A stretch of 64,000 bases of DNA from positions 248,001-312,000 of the forward strand of contig VIIQ02000066.1 in assembly GCA_007449985.2 (NCBI GenBank). The letters are read 5' to 3'. The stretch comes from Desmodesmus armatus (taxonomy: Eukaryota; Chlorophyta; Chlorophyceae; Sphaeropleales; Scenedesmaceae). The notes beneath the pieces are model-generated. The model was not told the DNA's origin. It worked only from the letters and a program-made list of their open reading frames with translations, and did no database searches. Made by a program: the position numbers and the translations under genes. Below, piece after piece: positions 10,092 to 22,071 of the stretch. Position 1 is the stretch's first letter, and each line of letters opens with the position of its first letter.

Positions 10092-12374
10092 ATGTCGAAC
10101 GTATTGGATACATCTATTTACTCCTCTCCCTCCGTCAATGACGCACTCTTGGCGGGCCAAGCTGCCCACATGCTCATTCAGTCTGATCAAAATGAAACGG
10201 ACAACTCTCCAAACTCAGCCAAGAAGACATATCGTGGGCTGTGCTGGGACAGGAAACACCAGTCCTGGCGCTGTCGGATTTTTTTCGCATCAAAGCAGGT
10301 GCGCTGACAAACCCGCTAGCAGTCAATTAAATTGCGTTTTACCTTTAAACGTGTTTGAAGCTTGAGGTATCGCGCTGGTGGCTCGGGGAGGAGGGGAGGG
10401 GGGCTGCTGTGGAGAACCAATGATGTCTTGCCTTGCACCATGCGATGTTCACGCCTTGCGGTAAACACACGTACTTGGGAAATCAGGGAAGGTTTTAACA
10501 CCTTGCAGAGAAATTGGGACTGGTTCTGACATCTTGGCAGAAGTGTTGCACACACACCCACACCACCAATACCAAAGGCCATGGCCATCCTGTTGCTGTT
10601 GAGCAGCACTGCACATTGGGTGCACGGATATGAGTGTTTCTGATGCTTTGTATGTAATACACACACTGGACTTTCAGCCTTTCTGTCATAGTGCAGACAT
10701 ATTGTCAGGTGGTGTCAACCCTTCACACCTTGGATGACGGACGCCTCGGATGACCCCAACCAACACTCTTCTCACAGAACCGTTCTGTACGCTGCCACAT
10801 GCCTCACACAGTATCTTGCATTATAAATGTATGCTGGCCACATGATAATGGGCAAAATGAATGCCCATTTTCATTTTAGTGTCCAAACCCAGGCTGACTC
10901 ATCGCATGCTTGTCCCCTGTGCCCCCTGCCTTCACCCCTTCTACCCCCACAGCGCCACATCGGGCGCTTCAAGGATGCTCTGGTTGCAGCCAGGGCTTAC
11001 GACAGGGCAGCATACTTCCTGTACGGCGAGAAAGCAGTGCTGAACTTCAGCATGGAGGAAGCAGCAGCAGACCAAGGGGAGGTGCCGCTGTTCATTCGGC
11101 AGGCAAAGGAGCAGGCAGATGCCGCTGCAGCACTGGCAGCAGCGCAGGCAGCAGCAGAAGACGGCAGCGTGCAGCTGAGCCTCGGCGTCCACAGCAGCAA
11201 GGGCGCCATGTCAGGTGTGGCGGGTGTCGGCTGGCCTGCAGGCTTTCCTGGCACTGCTCACACGCCAGCCTGGCAACAGCAGCAGCACCACCACCAGCTG
11301 CTGCAGAACCTGCAGGTGCAGCAGCACGGCGGCCTACAGCAGCAGAAGCAGGTGTACGTGCTCGATGCCTCCGGCAATGTCAGGGTCGCACTGCAGCCTA
11401 CTGCCCTAGCAGAGCAGCAGCAGCCACACATGCAGCAGCAGCACCTGCAGCCAACACACCTCATCAATACCTGGGACAGCAGCAGCACAGCAGTGTCTCA
11501 GGTGGCAGTTGTTGAAGCACCAGCACCAGCAGGGCTTGACGGCATGCACACGGCAGTCTACCTACTGCCAGAGGTGGCTTGCGGCTTGCAGCACACCGCA
11601 GTTTCCTGCGGCACTACAAGCACCAGCAGCAGCACCTGCAGCAGCCAGCCGCCAGCGGTGGCACCACTGCTGCACAGCGCTGCTGCTGTCGGCAGCCCAC
11701 AATCGGCGGGAGACGGCATGCTGCTGTCGGTGGGCCTATCTGCTGCAATGCCTGCAGGCATGCAGCAGCAGCTGCAGCTCACAGGGCAAGATGGCAGCCG
11801 CATGCACTCAGACCAGCGCGCCTTCCTGCGGCAAACCCTGGAGCACCAACTGCAGAAGCAGCAGAGCCTGGCCTCAGCACCGCAGCCTCCCATGGCTGCT
11901 GCCTCTCAAGCAGCTTTCCTGCAGGCCCCAGCACAAGCCATGCAGAGCTTCCCGCATGGCGCGCATGCGCACCCTGGCTATAGCTACGCAGCGCAGGATA
12001 TGGTGTCTATCCAGCAGCAGCAGGCGGCTGCGGCAGTCGCTGCAGGAGGCCATGGCGGCGTGCAGATCCTCTGCTCACCGCAGGTACCCATGCAGCCCCA
12101 GCACAGCATGGCGGCAGTTGTCAGCATGCAGCAGACCCCACAGCAGCTGCAGCTCGCCGGCAGTGCCTACAGCCATCCTGGGATGCTGCTGACGCAGGTT
12201 TCAAACGCGCAGCAGCTACACACAGGGAGCTACGCACATGCAGCTCCTCTGCAGGAGTATGGCGCTGCTGCAGGGATGCATGGGCAGCTGGGGTACATGC
12301 AGCAGCAGCAGCCAGCACCTATGACAGTCGGCATGCTGACGGGCATGATTCACGGCGGAGCGCTGCAGCTGTAA
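10092..12374 (+). CDS. AP2-domain transcription factor 1, two exons, 542 aa
   Basis: Exons are 10092-10298 and 10953-12374, joined in phase 0. The AP2 DNA-binding domain spans residues about 47-101 and is split by the intron. It begins KTYRGLCWDRKHQSWRCRIF in exon 1 and continues RHIGRFKDALVAARAYDRAA and YFLYGEKAVLNF in exon 2. This matches the family plan of a YRG start, WRxRI strand and a helix ending in AAxAYDxAA, then NF. The remaining 440 residues are Gln-, Ala- and Ser-rich with His and Met, as in many algal transcription factors, and no other domain is seen. The protein is expected to be nuclear, with unknown targets. The chosen ATG is the first in frame after the inverted-repeat element at 9698-10060. 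Confidence 0.85.
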
Positions 12375-15300
12375 GGCGCGAAGGATAGACCGCGAGCTAC
12401 AGATTGGTGTGCTGTGCTGGCGTCGGGCCACAGCCTGGCAGGAGTTTGTTCTTTTGGCATAGAGACACCTTTGGTGGGTACATAAACCCTTTGCGTGCTC
12501 TGCTGCTGCCCTCTGATGAAATCGTGGGTGCCAGCTTGCATGCAGATGCTGTTGTGGGAGGGGGTTGTGCTGCCACGTCTGGCTTGTGGCTTGCTGTGGT
12601 ATGATAGCAGGAGCTGCTGTGTGTTGAAAGACCATCCTGTATGCAGGCCTGGGGGACTGTCAAGCTTGGGGAGATAGTTGAGCAGCACGATATGTTGTTT
12701 GCAAGGGAATGCAGGATGGTCTTGATATGGATAGAGGGCATGCCATCTCCCTGTAGGCTGCATGGCCCTTCAACCGGTGGGCTGACTGCGCTGCCACAGG
12801 TGCATGCATGTGTGTGATGCGTCACTGGTTCAGCCTGCACAGGACTAGTGCATCAGCATCTGGGCTGGGACGGTATGTTGTGTTTGGATGAACGTGTCAC
12901 GTGCAGACGGGTGGCAGGTCTGTCCCTTAGTGCCGGTGGGGTCGTCCGTGCCAGGCGTTGACAGTCATGCTCAAAGGCTGCGCGCCGTGCTCGGTGCCGG
13001 ACTTGTCGGAACAATAGTCATGTTGGTCCTCTCAGTCCTTTACTGGTGGCAGTGACACTGTCTGCAGATACACCCTTGGGCTGTAAGCCTTGGTGTTGCA
13101 GCATCAGATCTGATCAAGACTGTCGTCTGAATGGAAGTGTGTATTGAGCCCCCTGCAGTGCAGGTAAGGCAGTAGTGGGGTGAGGCGGGCGGCAATTAGC
13201 AGGCTTGTGTTCTGGCCGGTGTGCTCTGGCCTGCAGCAACCAGTGGGCTTGTTTTGTCGTACAGGGCGTATGTACTAAGTGGCTGGGCATGCTGGCTGCA
13301 TGCGACCAACCTCATTTGCATGCATAAGAGCCAAAAGCCTTTTGTTCCCGCTCACCCTGCGGAGGCAACAACAACGGCAGCCAGACCTCGCGCCGCTCTC
13401 AGGTTTGGCTTGCCTTGCGCTGAGCGAGACCATTATGCGCATCAGCCGGCCTTGGAGAGCTTGTGAATTTGGAGTGTGTGCGGGGTGGGTGTGACCGTGC
13501 AACCCAGTTGTGGCTGCACCTTGGAGGTGCTTTTGGCTGCCCATATGGGTGCATGTGGGAATGGGGCTCTTGACACTGATATTTGCTTGCGTTGTTCTTT
13601 CACGCACAACACGGGCTGACCGTACTTGGGCCTGCTGGATACTGCTGTACTCAGCGCTTTGCCAAGCGACTGGTATGGGGTAGCAGCTGCTCCTGCTGGA
13701 TGGTGCCTGGTTGCCCGGGGTTGTGTGTTATCGCCACGTCTGCATCATGTTGGTTTCAGAGGCTGGCGTCTGGGTTCTGCATGATGGGGCACAGGATTGT
13801 ATCTGTCTGCATTCTGGGGATGGTATCTGTGGGGCCTGCCAAGCAACTTGCTTGCAGAAATGGCTCAAGATTGCACTCAATCGCACTGCCCATGCTGATC
13901 AGTGGTTTCAGGCTTCAGCACTGTCTGTTGCCAAATGGGATCGTGTGCTGGGGCTGTGTTTGGTTGCAGGGCTGGACTGCAGGCCTTGCCTTTGTCCTGC
14001 CGTGTTGCACTTTTGGTGCCCTTTGCAATATGTCACAGTGTGGGACAAGTCTGCGAGCCACTTGTGATTGAGTGGCACGCATGGGTGTGTTTTCTGGACT
14101 TGGTTCATGCGGTCATGCAGTCTAGTTTCTGTGATGCACTCCAGCCTTGAGTGCTGCTGTTTCAAGTGCTGCTAGTATGTGGGTGGAGTGCGTCTACACC
14201 CCCTTAAGTAGGTCTGCATCTGCCGTATGTCTGCATCTGCCGTCGATGTCTCCCTGTCAAAAGCTTGCCAATGTTGTGCTGCAGTCGGTCTGCTCTCAAG
14301 CTCTTGATGACGGGCGCTGTGGGCTTTGTCAAGCTTGCTCAGCATGCAAGGCTTGCATGTGCTCCTTGATCAGGGTCAGTGGTGAACATGGGCAGTCTGC
14401 TTTTGACAAGCTGTTGCATGTAGGTTGTAGTGGAACAGGCTGTGCTAGCTTGCAGCAGCCCCCACAGCAAATTCAACTGCAGGTGTGCTGTGGGCCCGCA
14501 TGTCCGGCATTATTCATCAGCGCAGGCGACTGTCTTACACAAGTCACACCTTTGCTGCAAGAGCTGGTGCCCAGTCTTGCGTCGTGTCTGTCAAGGTCAG
14601 CATCCATGGATCTGGCCAGCATCCGTATCTATGCCAAATCGGGTTTGGGACTATACCAAATCGGATTTGGGGATGCGTTTTTGCACACGCCAGCTGTGCT
14701 GAGCATGGTGGGCGCTGGTGGGCACAGCATGTGTTTCTTGTGTCCACTGATAGGCTTGCTACTGTTGTGTTGGCACAGCCTACATACACTTGAGTACTGT
14801 CTCTTATCCTGCCATTGTGCCCTGCCTCTGATGTCTAGCCGTGAGCGCCACCTGATCTGGTGTCAGGCGAAACTGCGACCGTAATACCATCATAGAGTGG
14901 CACATGTGTCAAAATTGACGCCCCCAGTGCGTATTTGGCCCAGTTTTGTGGGGTCATCCTTCTGAGGGAGCCTTACAAACCTGGGCAATGCTTCTCTCCA
15001 TGCGGCACGCTTGCAGTGCGCGCTGGATTCACTGGCCTGAGAAATGGCCAAAGACATTTCCTACAGCCTGCCAGGCAGTCACATGTGACCGTACTGCAAC
15101 ATATCCAACGCAGGCGCTTGCTTGCTGGCTGCACGAACCGCACAGCTTGCTGTACTATTTCTCACTCTGCTGTTGGCGGGTCAATAGGCTTCAATGTCAG
15201 TAGGCTTCACTGCAATTTGCAGTGGCTGCGCTTCAGTCTGCCTACACAGGCATGTAAGAAGCAGTAGGTGTGAGCAGCTGGCTGCACCAAGCTGCTGCTG

Positions 15301-15506
15301 TTATGTTATGTAAACAGTGGGGGTTCAAGAATAGAAGCAATCTGCACGTCGGGCGTCTTCTATCATGACCTAGATGGATCCGTTCCGACCGGCTGCTGGG
15401 GCATGCATGTGTTGGCGCGCAAAGGAGGTTGTGCTGTTATGTAAAGATGCCCTATGAGCCTAGTTTGGCTCCAGAAAGGGCGGTCAGGCGTGGCCCTGAC
15501 CCAGTT

Positions 15507-15583
<77 letters not shown>
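15507..15583 (+). repeat. (TAG)n microsatellite
   Basis: About 25 uninterrupted TAG units. Confidence 0.95.
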
Positions 15584-16368
15584 AAGCAGTTGGGTGCTTG
15601 GGGGACCTGGCCGGTGGTTGCACGGCCACTGCAGGCCTTGCCTTTCAGGCATTGTTGGTGTTGCTGTCTTTCTGGGCACACACATTTGGGGCTGTGGTCT
15701 GCGGACGCATAGGAATATGAGTGCGGTTGTGGAGCAGCCACAGTATGGCTTGCAGTTGCTGCCGCGGCGGCATGCGCGCTTTAGTGCACGCATGTGTGCC
15801 CTGGCTTTGGCCTGGTGACAGGTATCTGGGTTCTTTGCCTCCTTGATGTTATTCCTTGTGCTGCGTCAGGGGGCCTCTCAACTGGGCAAGTTAGGCCCAA
15901 TCGTACTGGGCTGCTGCCCGGATTACTCCACTGGATTTGCGGTTGGCTGGTGCTTGTGTGCACGGCTGTATGGATGTGCGTAGAGTGTGTTTGTGCTGTG
16001 CCTATGCCTCCTGCATATGCTGGGGGTGGTGGCTAACCAAACTGTTCCTGGCCGCTTTTTCATAGTACTGCTTGTTTACGTACTGACATGCATTTCAGCA
16101 AGACTCTCAGTTGTGTGGCCCTTGGCGTGTGAAACTAGAGATTAAGTAGGCATGTTGAGCTGTCGTTGTTTTCAGCTGCCGCTCGGCACTCACAGCTGTT
16201 TAGCTGCCGCATGTCACGCCGCAGCTGTTGAGCTGCCGCATGTCACGCCGCAGCTGCCTGTGTGTGCCTCCCAGTGTGTACACCCCCTTAGGCACAAGTC
16301 AAGTGTGTGGCAGGTGGTTGCAGCGCTGCTGTGGCTTGGTTGCTGCTGGCGTTTTCGGCTGGCACTTG

Positions 16369-16369
<1 letters not shown>

Positions 16370-16434
<65 letters not shown>
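16370..16434 (+). repeat. (CTG)n microsatellite
   Basis: A run of about 21 CTG units with two TTG interruptions, followed 50 bp later by a poly-G run at 16485-16497. Confidence 0.95.
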
Positions 16435-16436
<2 letters not shown>

Positions 16437-18806
16437 TGATCCAACTGTGCTTGCACACGCTAGGATTGCCTGGTGCTGGCAGATGGGGGGGGGGGGGACG
16501 AGGGGGTGCTGCTGCCGTTGCTGTTCTGCCAGCAGCTGCTGTGCTGCAGTCCAGGCAACCCGGCCCGCTGGTCCAGCGCTTCTTCATCGTTACCGTCCTG
16601 GAGCAGCTGCAGCAACGTTTCGTTGTCCTGATCTGTGGCAATGGAGTTGTTCCTGCAGATCTGCCGTGCACAAACCTGCAGCCTGTAACTGCCCACACAG
16701 CTTGCCAGTTCTGCTGGATGAACTATGCCGTACGTAGAACTGTGCAATGACGGGTTAGGAACATTGTGTGCTGTCTGACAAGGCGTTGGTCTGGCTGCAG
16801 TATGTAATTGTCAGACACGGCGTGGGCCGAGGGCCGTTGAAGTCAGTCAACATGAACCGCGACAGCGTTCCTGGCAAGCAGCACCATTTCTGCGCACACA
16901 AGAGACCTATACAGCGTGTATATCATCATCGAGTTGCCTCAACATTGCAAACAAACGACCGTGTCCACACTGCTTTGCCAACAGGCACGCAATGGCCGAT
17001 CCGACAAGCTGATAATTGACTGCAAAACCTAGGCAATGCATTGGTGCAGCTACATGGAGCATGCGTAGGCCCATGTTCCTGGAATCGCGTGTGTATAGAT
17101 TCGCGGGCCGGGAATTGTGCAACATTCGGGGTAGTCTCAACATGCAACTATCGCTTCCCAGAGGCATTAGGTATGGAGGGGCAAGGCTTCCTTGATGTGT
17201 GGTATACTGACAGGCTTCAAAGCTCGGTTGACATAGTGAGCCCTTTGGCCAAAGGCAGTTGCTGTGTCACAAGGTTTCTTCCTGTTATGGGTGTGATTTA
17301 GATGGACCTCAGATGATATAACTCCTAGCACTCAGAAAAGTGACAACGGACGCATGTGTTGACACAGGGGATACCTGCGGGGCATTTATGTGAGTCATGC
17401 CATATGTGGTAGTAACATTGGCAGTGTGTATCCTGCATACGGTTGGAGACGCTGGTAACACTGCAACTGCCTTCACCCAGCGTAACCACAAGGACATCAC
17501 AGTGCAGCAGTCACATGGCTTGTGCTGGTTGCTGTTGTTGCCTGCATGCACAACCCTACGAGCAGATCTTGCAAGCCAGGGTGGAGGCAGCTGCAGGACC
17601 CAACTGCCTGTGCTGGCCAGTCACTTTGTATTGCAATGGGTAGGTGCAGGCAAGAAAGCGATATGGCAATGATTAGGTGCAAGCAGAACAGTGGTATTGC
17701 AAATCTTGACTAGACGATCGCGACTTCATGGCTGATGCAAAGACCAGAGGCGCCGTAAGCAGCTGAACCCCAGGGCTGTGTTGCTGTTCTGGCTGCAACT
17801 ACAGCTGCTAGACGCGAAGAGCTTCAGCACACCCACACCATGAACAGACCCTTGTGTCTTCACGCACACGTGTGATCTTGGCAACATACGTGTCACAACT
17901 GGACCTTTGCATTCTTTTTTGAAACATTTGCGTGCTCTCAGCTGGGTACCACTGGCACTGCTGCTGTGGCACTGCTGCCAAGCACACCACAGACGTTTTG
18001 TGCAAGTTCATGTGCCAGCCGTACCACAGTGCAAGGGTCACCGCATAGTAGGCTTCACGCAACCTGCAACACCCACCCACTGCTGCTTACAGAACTGCAA
18101 AAAGCTGGGAAAGTGTTGAGCCAGCTGTGCCAAAGTCGTGCAGAGTTGGTGCACGAGGCATCAACCCAGAAGATATCCAACAGTGAAAGAGGTCGGAACC
18201 TCGACTGCCACAGCAAACAACCCAGGTTTTTAGAAGGGCCTCCCACATACATTCCTTCACACTAAACCGACCACAACTGCCTGTTCCACTGTGTTGTCCC
18301 CTGAACTAGCGACACTATCATTCGATGCAGCACAGCTATATCCACAGGACCGCACTAGCCCTGGCACTGACACCACCAGCTTCCTTAACAGCATTGATCC
18401 ATACCGCCGTGAAACCACACCAACTGCACGGCCGGATTCCACACCACAAGGTATGGAGTGCACATGCTTACGTGAGTGAAGCCGCACCCCATATACAACT
18501 CAAATTGTATTCTACGCGCATGCCATGGGCTGACCCCTACTACAGCTACGCCGTTTTCTAACAGGCACACACAAAATCAAACGATCCTAAGTGAACACAC
18601 TTTAGTCATGCATTGTTGCCCAGAGTATAGGCAGGAGCAGCTCCATCACTTGTGAACAGATGCACACACTGTTTGAACCGTTAGACGGCATACGTTGCTG
18701 AATACGTCAGTTGTAAACGCATCGATAGCTTGCTGTGGGCCACATTCAACCTTTGTGCCGCTGCAGCATAACATAGCATAGCATCGTAGCGTAGCGTAGA
18801 GCCCAG

Positions 18807-18875
18807 CATGGGAGGCTCGCATGTGTTGCCATGGGAGGTTCGCATGTGTTGCCATGGGAGGCTCGCATGTGTTGC
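18807..18875 (+). repeat. 23-bp minisatellite, three copies
   Basis: Three tandem copies of a unit beginning CATGGGAGG and ending CGCATGTGTTGC, differing at one position (C/T). Confidence 0.9.
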
Positions 18876-19147
18876 CACAAGCCTGCCTGAAATGCTGGCA
18901 CAGGCCGCCAAACTGCTGGGCGCACAAGAATATTGCTGGCCCTGCATGGAATCACATGCTGCGCAACTGGCTGGAAAGCCATTGGAAAAAGATGCTGACC
19001 CCATCCCAGTTTGACCAAAGGAGTGAAAGCAGCAATCATACATGTTGGTGCTGCATCTAGATGATCCAGACCTGCGACAGCGGCGCCAACATATCATGTG
19101 GGGGGAATCCGCAAACAAAGCTGACACATTCCTCATGTGATCACACA

Positions 19148-19170
19148 CCACACACACACACACACACACG
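19148..19170 (+). repeat. (CA)n microsatellite
   Basis: A short CA dinucleotide run in the CA-skewed region. Confidence 0.85.
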
Positions 19171-20314
19171 CTCAACCCGCCACAACTAAATCACGCACCG
19201 GCATGTGCCCATAAGCAGTCCACAAAACCCAGGATGCCCTGTCAAGATGATGCCGCCACTCAAATCATAACGTTTGCGGCCAGACTCACAACTCCCTGGG
19301 GGCCGAATTGGCATAGGAAAGCACAGGGTACAACCAGGGCTGCCTGTGCCCCCCAAAACACAACTCAAGCTATCGCTACACCCTGATCAACATGCAAACA
19401 AGATTGCCTGACACAGGGTGTGACATGCAGGACACCCCAGAGCACAGCAAAGCACAGCACAGCAAGGGGCAAAGGTAACATGCCCTACTATGCAGGCAGA
19501 AAATGCTCAAAAGCACGACACATACTGCTTGACAACGCCCATGGTGGTTCTCTTGGCTTGCTTGATCAAGGTGCAACCTCGAGATCAGGGAGCGACACCA
19601 CAGCACAGCCCAATCAGACCAACAGAAAACAACACATAGAAGCTGGCGCCACGCAAGGTGGTCGACCAGCAGGACGGAGGAGGAGCGTACAGCATGCATT
19701 TGCTGACCCTCACTTTGCCGCTGAGTGAGCCTTTCGCAAGGCGCAAACACAGCCGTTTGGATGGCCCTCATTCGTTGACATTCCGGGCGCAAAAACGTCG
19801 CACACGTAAAAAAAACCTTCGCACACGCAACAAAACCTTCGCACATGCAGTGGTCTTGCTGAGTCCAGCAGTGTGCTGTGCGAGATTACGGGGCAGCAGG
19901 CCTCTCAACAAGCGGCTATCCGCGAATGAAACCAGGCCAGACTAGAGCTGCGGGAGTGCCTCTCAAACCAGGACGAGCATCAAAGCAGGCCTCACATGCT
20001 GCACACACCCAATAAATAGCTCATGCAGCAAGCACCGCCCACACAGCACGGCGGGTCCGTCCACAGCATGCACCGCAACTGTCTCGCGGTACGTAAGGCA
20101 TCCAGGCAGCCAAGGACCAAGTGCAGAGTGCTGCGGTTGCTACCCAGCTGCACGACAGCTTGCCACTGAATGGGCAGGTACAATGCACAAGGCCAGAGCC
20201 TGCATTGCCTCAACAGCGAGGTGCAATGCTGCGCAGCACATGCGCATGTTCGTATGAGAGATCCACTGTAGAGTGACTCCAAAGCTATCCAGCACAAAGT
20301 GCAAGCATACCCGC

Positions 20315-20777
20315 CTACATGGACGGCGTGGCTGGGTTTGCCAACATGCATTTTTCTGTATAAACTACTCTACTTTTGTCTTGCCTTACAGGCAAAAAGG
20401 GTGTTTCCTTCAAGGCAAAGAGAGACACGCAAGGCAAGCAGACTGCCACAACCCGCCCGGCAGAAAACAACCCGGCAACCATGTCACACCAGCTGCCACT
20501 TTTTGCATGACAACCAACACCAAGTAACCCCCCTTCCGCCATAAACTACATGGACGGCGTGGCTGGGTTTGCCAACATGCATTTTTCTGTATACACTACT
20601 CTACGTTTGTCTTGCCGTACAGGCAAAAAGGGTGTTTCCTTCAAGGCAAAAAGAGACACGCAAGGCAAGCAGACTGCCACAACCCGCCCGGCAGAAAACA
20701 ACCCGGCAACCATGTCACACCAGCTGCCACTTTCTGCATGGCAAGCAACACCAAGTAACCCCCCTTCCGCCATAAAC
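20315..20777 (+). repeat. Tandem duplication of a 231-bp unit
   Basis: Two head-to-tail copies (about 20315-20545 and 20546-20777) begin at TACATGGACGGCGTGG and end in CCGCCATAAACT. They differ at only a few positions, so the duplication is recent. Each copy contains a 75-residue open frame on the minus strand, but no family is recognised. Confidence 0.85.
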
Positions 20778-22071
20778 TAGTGCAACATGCCAGGCAACTC
20801 CTGGGACGAAAGTGACTACCAAAAAGTGCTCAAGTCCGGCAGCGGCAAAACCCCGATCGGCCTGCGGCCTGAAATCAGCTTCAAATTTTGCTGAACCATG
20901 ATCAACCCCTGGCATAAATTGCTGGCCAAGGCATAATTGCTGGCCATGCCAGCGCAACAGACGAAGCCATCCAAGAAACACACACTCGGCATGATGTAAC
21001 CAAACTCCGTGAGCATTCAAGCACATAGTATGTCATGCGCTTGACACCACACCAAACTCACAATGAGGGCCGATTGGAGGGCCAGTCAGAAGCACTGCAG
21101 CACTATGCTGGCAATGCTGGAAGCAACACCTGCCCCGGAATGGCCCAGTGCCGTGCACAGTCACACAGCCCTGTGTGTGAACACATGCTGCTGCATAGCA
21201 CACCAACACAAGCGTGGTTCAAGCAGAGTAGGAACGTTGGCAAAGCACATGCACGAGAGAGCACGTGAACACGCATTCCACGCGTTTTCAGGCAGCAAGA
21301 TGCGCCCAGCAGTCACACATCTGGCGTCACATGCTGCTGTCAGCTCAGCTCTGAAGGCAAGCTCCTTCCAGCTTTTGGCAACACGAACACCCCCACCACA
21401 AACCCAACTGCATGCCAAGGGTGCACGTCAGCCAGCTATGCAACCCCAGACGCAGCCTGACACACACAACCGTCAGCACAGTCATGCAAACAGACAGGTC
21501 GCCTCATGACATAGGCTTACATCCTGATAGCCAGTAGTGGCAGCACCCGTATGAACCCTGTTGTATTGAGCCCAAACAGTCCCAGCAACAAGAAGAACAG
21601 AAGCAAGAATGCATCCCTGACCCTGTGTCCAGTTGGATTCCAGCATTGGGTGCATCACAGCCAAGCATTGAATGCATCACAGCCATCAACGGCCGATGCA
21701 TGACCTGGCACCAACCTAGTTCAAGACTGCTGCCGCAGCACAGCTGCCAAAGCAATCATACAGCGCGACCCCCTTGTCTATGGCGTCTTTCAGCAGTCAC
21801 GACACACACCAGCCTTTCAAACTCACTGCGTAAGTGGCCCCAAAGTGGCCAGGTCGCACATCACAACGCAACACAGGACCAAGCGTCCTCCTAAACACGC
21901 CATCCCCCACTGCACTCGTCCAAACACCCGCCCCAAGAGCCAATCCATCTGACGGCTTGCTGTGTGGTTACATCATCATCATTGAAGTGAGCACCGCCTG
22001 CTGCTGCGGGCAAGCATGGGGCACGGCTACTCCCATCTGAGCACCACCCAGCACAACCCCACCATGCACCA

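Larger units (their letters stand above)
12375..17700. other. Gene-poor, TG-skewed region downstream of AP2-1
   Basis: About 5.3 kb in which T and G clearly exceed A and C on the plus strand. Several long open frames exist (for example 13583-14071 and 14147-14884), but they are Cys/Leu-rich with no domain pattern. The same bias appears downstream of the other AP2 genes on their coding strand, so part may be a long 3' UTR of AP2-1. Confidence 0.4.
17701..22071. other. Gene-poor, CA-skewed region downstream of AP2-2
   Basis: From about 17.7 kb the plus strand becomes C/A-rich, the mirror image of the preceding 5 kb. That is expected for DNA downstream of the minus-strand AP2-2 gene. No convincing coding region was seen. 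It contains the minisatellite, CA run and 231-bp duplication listed separately. Confidence 0.4.

Noticed and set aside
14147..14884. 245-residue plus-strand open frame
   Set aside because: Same TG-rich composition effect. No start context, no recognisable motif and no splice-supported extension.
15363..15741. Frames with poly-Ser, poly-Leu, poly-Thr or poly-Tyr
   Set aside because: They are translations of the TAG microsatellite in several frames, not genes.
16152..16750. Poly-Cys, poly-Gln and poly-Ala frames
   Set aside because: Translations of the CTG microsatellite. The flanks do not look coding.
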